Below are positions 59,701 to 64,000 of a stretch of 64,000 bases of DNA, piece by piece. This DNA comes from Slackia equolifaciens. GTDB lineage: Bacteria; Actinomycetota; Coriobacteriia; Coriobacteriales; Eggerthellaceae. Both the position numbers and the translations under genes were made by a program. The DNA is taken from assembly GCF_003725995.1 (NCBI RefSeq), contig NZ_QIBX01000009.1, positions 1 to 64,000 on the forward strand, written 5' to 3'. The notes beneath the pieces are model-generated. The model made no database searches. It had not been told where the DNA came from and worked only from the letters and a program-made list of their open reading frames with translations. Numbering within the stretch: the first letter of the stretch is position 1; the number at the start of each line of letters is the position of its first letter.

Positions 59701-60870
59701 ACGGCTCTCGTCGCTGAAATTGTCAACGATCCTCACGTGCGTCAGAGGGTCGGTGTTTCCCTTGTCGGCAGTTACCTTGATCGAATAGTACAAACGGCCG
59801 TCCGAATCAACGTAGGCGCTATGCTGCCGCGGATACTCCGGCTGGCCGCCGGGAACCTGGGGGCCCTTGCCCACTTCGATGCTCGTTTTCTCAATCGAGA
59901 GGTTGCGGACGGTTTCGAGCTTAGAAAAGCGCGTCTTCACGATGGCGTTGCCAAACGCAAGATCTACGTCGGTATCATCCGAAGGAAGAGTGGATGCGTT
60001 GAAGGCGCCCTCGAATTCGATTTTAGAAAAGGCGACCTTTCCTCCGCATTCCTTCAAATAGCCGGCATCGTAGCTGATGGTCAAAACGCCACGCGCAATA
60101 AGATAGTCGCCCACGCCGCCGTGCTGAGCGTCCCACGTGGTAGCGCTGTCGCGCATGCGTCCACGAGCGGAGCCGCCCTCGCCCATCAGCGTTGGGAACG
60201 GCGAAGTCACCGTGTCGCCCACCACCAAGGGATAAGCGCCAGCGTTTTCGGCGCAGGCCTTCACGTCAACGACCAGCTCGCCTTTGTAGAGCGCGTCACG
60301 GGCGATGCCGTCGGGGAAGTCTGCCGTCGCATCCACGGACTGCCCGCTTTTCAGGTCGTAGGATTTAGTCACATCCCCGCTCTGAATCGTCAGGGACAGC
60401 TTTTGCAGGAAGTTGCCCGCATCGAGCTTCATAGGCGCACGGCTCGCATCGGAGGCTGCCTCTGGCGCGGCGGCAAAGGCGGGTGCCGAAGCGGCGGCGC
60501 TATCCGGAGCGGCGGCCACGTCGCCCGAGGCGGCGTCGGAAGGCTCGGGTGATGGCGCGGCAGGCTGGCTTTCAGGAGCGGCATCGGAAGCCACGGCGGC
60601 CGAGGGCGATGCGGATGGGGCGCTAGACGAGGCGTCAGGGCTGGAAGGATTAACAGATTCGGGTGCCGAATCGAGCGCGGGAGATTCATCGGTCGCAGGT
60701 GCAGCTTCAAGCGCGGACGAAGACTCCTCCTCAATCGAGGCAGGCGAAGACGCGCTGACATCCGATGCGCCGGAGGCAGGGCTGTCCTGCGCAACGGCAA
60801 AAGACGGCGGAAGCATGAGGCACGCCGACATCATGATCGCCAACAGCGTGCGAGGTATCCCCTTCTTCAT
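56800..60870 (-). CDS. Large sortase-anchored surface protein with isopeptide/DUF11-like domains
   Basis: A 1356-residue exported protein. Signal peptide 1-28 (ends PPSFAVAQ). An Ala/Ser/Pro-rich low-complexity region (29-150) follows. Then comes a long series of beta-sandwich-like segments with phrases such as NVDxxLAPGETATITYSVKM and GLPVEEL typical of DUF11/fimbrial isopeptide domains. A Gly-Pro-Asp repeat spacer (PDPNPGGETPDPNPGGETPP) leads to the sorting signal LAKTGD, a membrane helix and RASRRMRK. It is probably an adhesin or fimbria-like wall protein. ATG 60870 follows AAAGGAT; the open frame extends 116 codons further without a signal peptide. Confidence 0.88.
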   Translation of the reverse strand: MKKGIPRTLLAIMMSACLMLPPSFAVAQDSPASGASDVSASSPASIEEESSSALEAAPATDESPALDSAPESVNPSSPDASSSAPSASPSAAVASDAAPESQPAAPSPEPSDAASGDVAAAPDSAAASAPAFAAAPEAASDASRAPMKLDAGNFLQKLSLTIQSGDVTKSYDLKSGQSVDATADFPDGIARDALYKGELVVDVKACAENAGAYPLVVGDTVTSPFPTLMGEGGSARGRMRDSATTWDAQHGGVGDYLIARGVLTISYDAGYLKECGGKVAFSKIEFEGAFNASTLPSDDTDVDLAFGNAIVKTRFSKLETVRNLSIEKTSIEVGKGPQVPGGQPEYPRQHSAYVDSDGRLYYSIKVTADKGNTDPLTHVRIVDNFSDESREKVDRSTMKFRYMIASNKRMRYENLTDESGALIGWELDSLAPGETATITYSVKMNADVVADAVRAAKEANGSSDALEERIIVNGASASADGVPEVTDTSRAVVRNCIIATKTLGAYDSATQSQHFTVVVKAPRDNPLAEYNVPVSDVAQPPSGVRFTQAGVASATVRHLDGSTEPIELASVQTEGTNSWQAVIPRMLPGDEVSIDSYVSVPDEIWNVPAGPGVGGIRGMVNQVAAGSGINVGGVQAADLNRATAEASFDLLKNWLSKNEPSIGSDGVINWTIVGNQRGKSARPGNVAGQTVTDKLGPDQVFTGEPARVTFFNQDGSVAGSDTIALKEGDTSFSYVIPEQYGTCEFHIEYASKATDWEDYTGPAKAYTNSVQGLGEWSVDSQTVPRQAVPSLEKSLVAQSGDTARWQLRVFRGLNAGDELKDEIRDGANYMYFTQDQISGVTLSIGGAPVDPSLYEVVPGPQNSAGNFGMFSVKFKGQVVASSDGQTLSPSKETPLVVSYETTPVNPPKGGGRTYFNDAYLTVGERTDSDYDYCVRGNYDEVRKYVYETRSGIITWHLMVNEGGYAAQPDGTCLVTEVLPAGTEFVNVKKADGRGYVEVLDKAKNEDGTTSVTLKLSGLPVEELCKAHPSRKVTKTGLRMEVSARITDEEYLFGTEPQYFTFTNRAYLTDRFGVQKEGSSDADLRYTAVQKKMVYNEETAPNAEFTLIVNPANADLSSSGRTVTLVDVSSDNLLVDPDSFEAKGITGLTLPLDVDLSELAQHKIRLTVQDGLYTKITYRARVLGDVGSSASVENSAFFDGHESHGSGGTVSETVQVLRARGTSGTDPGTEQPGGGDPDPDPDPGSGTEGGGGDPIPDPDPGNGGNTPDPNPGGETPDPNPGGETPPSGENPGGKTPGTPQNESETPSKPADQGQRHTEKLAKTGDATAVLAYAFAGVALIAAGAVVIAIRASRRMRK

Positions 60871-61302
60871 CTTGGTATCCTTTCCTCTCGAGCGCCCCGT
60901 GACGGGAGCGCAGGGGCAGGCGCGCTGCTCGGCGCCTTTCACCCACGTGGCGAGAGGAGTCGAACCCGCGCGCGTATATTTCAGGGTCATCGTATGAACC
61001 AAGCGTTCCAAAGCCGTTCCCATAGCGTGCCATTTCGTTCCACTCCAAAAGATGCCCAAACTGCAGGAAAACAACGCAATCACGCACAATAGGGTTCGGG
61101 CAGGTGGCTGAACAGGCGAAACGCCATTGCAGGAAGCCAGCGGCGCGGTCAAAAGAGCACAAATACGGATCAGCGTCACGGATGGGGAACGCCGCCCTTG
61201 TGCAGCGGTGCTAGCCACCCATCTGCTGCGGTGCTATACTCTGACGCTCAATTCGGCTATTCGGAGGCAGGCAACCGGCCGCCCAACCGAGCGAGGCGCC
61301 GA
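60871..61302. other. Divergent promoter region of the surface protein and its neighbour
   Basis: No gene is evident. A tRNA-like T-arm phrase (GGGTTCGACTCC, minus strand, about 60955-60968) lacks the other arms. Both promoters should lie here. Confidence 0.5.
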
Positions 61303-62469
61303 ATGGAAGAATCGGGTGGGGCTATGCGCCAGCAGAACAAAAGCCAATTCGAAACCCCGGATTTTGAATCCCGCGCCTCCGCAGCCTCGCACCAAAGCGA
61401 CGTCGCGTTATCGCAACACGCAAGAGACGTCGCGCATTCGAATGAGCACGAGCCCGCAGCCAACCGCATTGATGCCGCGGAAGAATCCATTGTCGTGGCA
61501 GAGTACGTTCCTGACAGCGGATGGCTCATTTTGTACGCGAACGCACCCGCACGAAAGATGTTTGGCCTTGGGCTGATCGACTTCGGCACCAAGGTATACG
61601 GCTCGTTAGCGGCCTTGGATGCCGTCGAATTCTCGGACGACGCAGCAGGCGACAGGCCAGAACGCGCTGCTCGCAATCGCGCCCTGCAAGCGGGACTTGC
61701 AGAGCTACTCGAGCGCTCTCCCCTGCCCGCTGAGGCATCCACGGGCCTCGCCCAGCGCGGCGTTGCCGATGCGGAAAGCAGGCGGACAGGTGCGCCGTAT
61801 CGCCTGCTCATTGAGCCCGATCCTGCAAATCCCGACCGTATGATTCTTCGCGCTTTTCCCATGGGCGAGGATTGCATGCATGAACATGGGGATGAGCGTG
61901 GGAATGGGCATGGGACCGAGGACGGACGCGAGATTGGGCGGGAGCCTGGGCCTTCGGCCAAACCCGAGCCTTGGTCCGAGCACGACCATGAGCCTAAGCG
62001 CGAATCCCAGCCAGAGCCCGATTCCAATACCACGGCGGCCAAAGGCGCCGAGCACCAGATTGCCATCAGGACGTTCGGCTATTTCGACGTATTCGTGGAC
62101 GGCAATCCCATCCCCTTTCGCAGCGAGAAAGCCAAGGAGCTGCTCGCGCTTCTGGTTGACCGAAGGGGCGGATTCGTTTCGTCGTCTGAGGCTATCTCGG
62201 TTTTATGGGAAGACGAGCCCTTGACCGAGCAGTCGCGGGCGCGGTATCGCAAGGTGGCCATGAAGCTGCGCGAAACGCTCGAGGAGCACCACGCCGAACA
62301 GGCGATTGAGACGGTACGCGGCAAGCGGCGCGTGGTTCCCGAGCACGTGTCGTGCGACCTGTACGACCATCTTTCAGGAGCGCAAGACGATACGACCGCA
62401 TTTCGCGGAGCCTATCTGCAAAACTACAGCTGGGGCGAATTCACCCTCGCCGAGCTGCTGCATGCGTGA
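61303..62469 (+). CDS. PAS-like/winged-helix transcriptional regulator
   Basis: A 388-residue protein. Residues about 60-180 hold a PAS-like sensor half (IVVAEYVPDSGWLILYANAP, ARKMFGLGLIDFG). A His/Glu/Pro-rich linker follows (about 193-245). The C-terminal winged helix of the OmpR/SARP type is IAIRTFGYFDVFVDGNPIPF, KAKELLALLVDRRGGFVSS, SEAISVLWEDEPLTEQ and RKVAMKLRETLEEH. Such proteins in Eggerthellaceae are often beside surface or sensory genes. It is divergent from the large surface protein and may regulate it. The start is ATG 61303 (GAGG upstream) or 61324 (GGGTGGGG upstream). Confidence 0.75.
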   Translation: MEESGGAMRQQNKSQFETPDFESRASAASHQSDVALSQHARDVAHSNEHEPAANRIDAAEESIVVAEYVPDSGWLILYANAPARKMFGLGLIDFGTKVYGSLAALDAVEFSDDAAGDRPERAARNRALQAGLAELLERSPLPAEASTGLAQRGVADAESRRTGAPYRLLIEPDPANPDRMILRAFPMGEDCMHEHGDERGNGHGTEDGREIGREPGPSAKPEPWSEHDHEPKRESQPEPDSNTTAAKGAEHQIAIRTFGYFDVFVDGNPIPFRSEKAKELLALLVDRRGGFVSSSEAISVLWEDEPLTEQSRARYRKVAMKLRETLEEHHAEQAIETVRGKRRVVPEHVSCDLYDHLSGAQDDTTAFRGAYLQNYSWGEFTLAELLHA

Positions 62470-62599
62470 GAGAAGGCAGAACTCTCACTCACACAGAGCG
62501 AAGAAGGTGCACGGCCTCATCGACCCGCATTCAACACGGCAAAGAAAACAGCTCGAGGCGGGTGTTTCCCACGTCATTGCGATTAAGCATCCGTTGCCA

Positions 62600-63598
62600 C
62601 TACGCCGGCCAATAGATTCGCACAAGCGGAAGAATCGCCCTCATGTCCATATCTGCGCTGTCGTAATTATCGACCACCAGGCGCACGAATTGGTCCAGGT
62701 CCAAAAGCTTGACGGGCATAAGCGCACGATCTGCCTCGTACATCGCATCCTTGGTAAATCCGCCCGTGCTTACGTAGAGACCGCTATCGGTGTTGCGCAG
62801 GCCGCCGATAAACGAACGTAGCGCCGGAGCGCCCATGGTCTCCTTGCGATGTTTCACCTCGACTACGATGCGCGGAGATTCGAGGCCAAGGCCATCAGGC
62901 GACGCGATAATGTCACGACCGCCATCAGACCCACGGCGCGTCATGGACGTTTTGTACCCCATAGCACGAAGCACGCCCGCCACCAGCTGCTCCATTTCTT
63001 CCCAGGTCAGCTGCAGCACGCGATCCTTGATGCGTTCGATGCCATCCTCCGCCGTTGCCTCGCGAATTTCCGCAGCATTTTCTTCCTCTTCGTCTCCTTC
63101 GCTCGACGCAACGGGCGGCACTCCCCTTGAGGCATTCTCTAACTCGCGAAGAGCCTCATCCGAAACAGCAAACAAGGTTGAGATGCTTCCAAGCGAATGT
63201 TTGGCGCGCGCCGACAACGCATCACGCGAAGCGGTGGCTTTCCAGGCAACCTTGCGCCTATAAGAGCCATCATCATCGTCAGAATCTTCCGGCATTACAA
63301 ATGTGCACGACCCCATCACTTCGCCAATATGATAAAGACGGGTTGCCGGCTCATACATGACCACTGTCGAGCCTTCCACGATTTCATGTCCAAAGCGATA
63401 AATCATACCCGCGTTTGCCGCAACAACCTGTCGCGAGGCATCGGGAAACTGCATCTTATAAAGAGACTTGATCTGGTCTTTTGAGATCGTGGCAATATCT
63501 GCCCCACCCAAATTCCAATAGATGGCGATATAGCCCCTACTAATCCACTCAGCAGCCCAAACTCCACCCTTGCCGGCTCGAATTATCCATGCGGCCAT
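62600..63598 (-). CDS. Mrr-like restriction endonuclease
   Basis: A 332-residue protein. The N-terminal half (AAWIIRAGKGGVWAAEWISR, GYIAIYW; then ATRLYHIGEVMGSC) is the winged or EVE-like module often fused to Mrr nucleases. The C-terminal PD-(D/E)XK core is clear: LTWEEMEQLVAGVLRAMGYK, RRGSDGGRDIIASPDG and SPRIVVEVKHRK. Mrr proteins cut modified or foreign DNA. ATG 63598 follows AAAGGAGC. It ends the region next to a type I specificity subunit, consistent with a restriction island. Confidence 0.88.
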   Translation of the reverse strand: MAAWIIRAGKGGVWAAEWISRGYIAIYWNLGGADIATISKDQIKSLYKMQFPDASRQVVAANAGMIYRFGHEIVEGSTVVMYEPATRLYHIGEVMGSCTFVMPEDSDDDDGSYRRKVAWKATASRDALSARAKHSLGSISTLFAVSDEALRELENASRGVPPVASSEGDEEEENAAEIREATAEDGIERIKDRVLQLTWEEMEQLVAGVLRAMGYKTSMTRRGSDGGRDIIASPDGLGLESPRIVVEVKHRKETMGAPALRSFIGGLRNTDSGLYVSTGGFTKDAMYEADRALMPVKLLDLDQFVRLVVDNYDSADMDMRAILPLVRIYWPA

Positions 63599-63657
63599 AT
63601 GCGCTCCTTTGGTTGGTACCCGGTCTGCATTGTACGGCAATTAAGGGACATGCCGCA

Positions 63658-64000
63658 TCAAGCAGCCACGAACGTATCCAGATAATAATGGCACGACGCA
63701 TGCAAATGATTATTTAACTGCGTAGGTAGCTTGACCTTCGAGACATCTATTTCGCCAGACATCAGTTTAGACAGCAGAGCATCCCTGAGATTTCCCAGTT
63801 GCCGGCTTTCCTCTTCAAGACAACGCTGTTGCTCAAACAGCGGAGCGGCCCATTCCTCAAACTCTGCGCATAGATCTACGTCAGGCAGCGTCAGCTCAAT
63901 ATCTGCCATCACCTTTCCAGAAATCTCTGGGAAAGTAGTTCCAGAACCGGCATCAGCTATTCGATCCTTGTTGCGAACGAGGAAACAGTAGACGAATGCC
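63658..64000 (-). CDS. hsdS: Type I restriction-modification specificity subunit, C-terminal part (runs off window)
   Basis: The frame is open to the window end; 113 codons are visible. GSGTTFPEISGKVMADIELT is the end of the second target-recognition domain, with the usual PLP-like LPDVDLCAEFEEW linker. The conserved second spacer helix is QQRCLEEESRQLGNLRDALL followed by SKLMSGEIDVS. HsdS chooses the DNA sequence for the methylase and nuclease subunits, which must lie outside. The ATG at 63912 is an internal Met; the real start is beyond 64000. Confidence 0.9.
   Translation of the reverse strand, partial: AFVYCFLVRNKDRIADAGSGTTFPEISGKVMADIELTLPDVDLCAEFEEWAAPLFEQQRCLEEESRQLGNLRDALLSKLMSGEIDVSKVKLPTQLNNHLHASCHYYLDTFVAA

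Noticed and set aside
60940-60985. tRNA-like T-arm (GGGTTCGACTCC on the minus strand)
   Set aside because: The stem pairs poorly and no acceptor, D- or anticodon arm can be built from the flanks. It may be a coincidental or decayed fragment.

Overview
The window reads as the chromosome of a high-GC, anaerobic member of the Coriobacteriia, most likely an equol-forming Eggerthellaceae (Adlercreutzia, Slackia or a relative). The grounds are a DMSO-reductase-family respiratory operon, LAKTGD-type sortase signals, and above all a complete isoflavone-to-equol gene cluster. Its proteins match the daidzein, dihydrodaidzein and tetrahydrodaidzein reductases and the dihydrodaidzein racemase as I remember them from Slackia, Adlercreutzia and Lactococcus 20-92. 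Genus and species are inference.

Layout. 1-500: tail of an IS3-type transposase and a short tandem repeat. 498-22343: mostly backbone. It holds a universal stress protein, a crotonase, a dicarboxylate symporter, a four-gene molybdopterin oxidoreductase operon (catalytic A, Fe-S B, NrfD C, TorD chaperone) with a divergent TetR regulator, a C39-like peptidase, proC, family II pyrophosphatase, a fused L-serine dehydratase, a HipA/CtkA-like kinase, PcrA helicase, UppP and GuaA. 22329-29258: a probable island at the 3' end of guaA, bounded by a duplicated 13-bp guaA terminus. It carries a DUF4143 ATPase, a restriction-like nuclease, a frameshifted gene and a BspA-type leucine-rich-repeat surface protein. 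29500-33300: AT-richer, scrambled DNA with three small ORFs, a doubly truncated adenine deaminase joined head to head with a truncated AbiEii-like gene, a decayed DUF4143 ATPase copy, and a DUF3800 gene whose last 30 codons look like the tail of a flavoprotein reductase.

33322-52116 (all minus strand): the equol cluster. From promoter to end: racemase, ETF beta, ETF alpha, tetrahydrodaidzein reductase, dihydrodaidzein reductase, a small membrane protein, daidzein reductase, FixC, FixX, a NuoF/GltD-like flavoprotein, an [FeFe]-hydrogenase, NAD kinase, HydG, HydE and HydF. A LuxR-type regulator with a degenerate receiver lies just upstream. The genes suggest a self-contained unit: hydrogenase plus its three maturases supply low-potential electrons, the NuoF/GltD protein and NAD kinase supply NAD(P)H, ETF and FixCX carry electrons between flavins, and four enzymes convert daidzein to (S)-equol.

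52600-64000: accessory DNA. It holds IS3 and hypothetical-gene remnants, two minus-strand genes preceded by the same 24-bp element (one a YhcG-type nuclease), a TnpC-like HTH protein, a 1356-residue sortase-anchored surface protein divergent from a PAS/winged-helix regulator, an Mrr-like restriction nuclease, and the end of a type I restriction specificity subunit running off the window.

No rRNA, convincing tRNA or CRISPR array was found. Antisense open frames are common because of the high GC and were left out.
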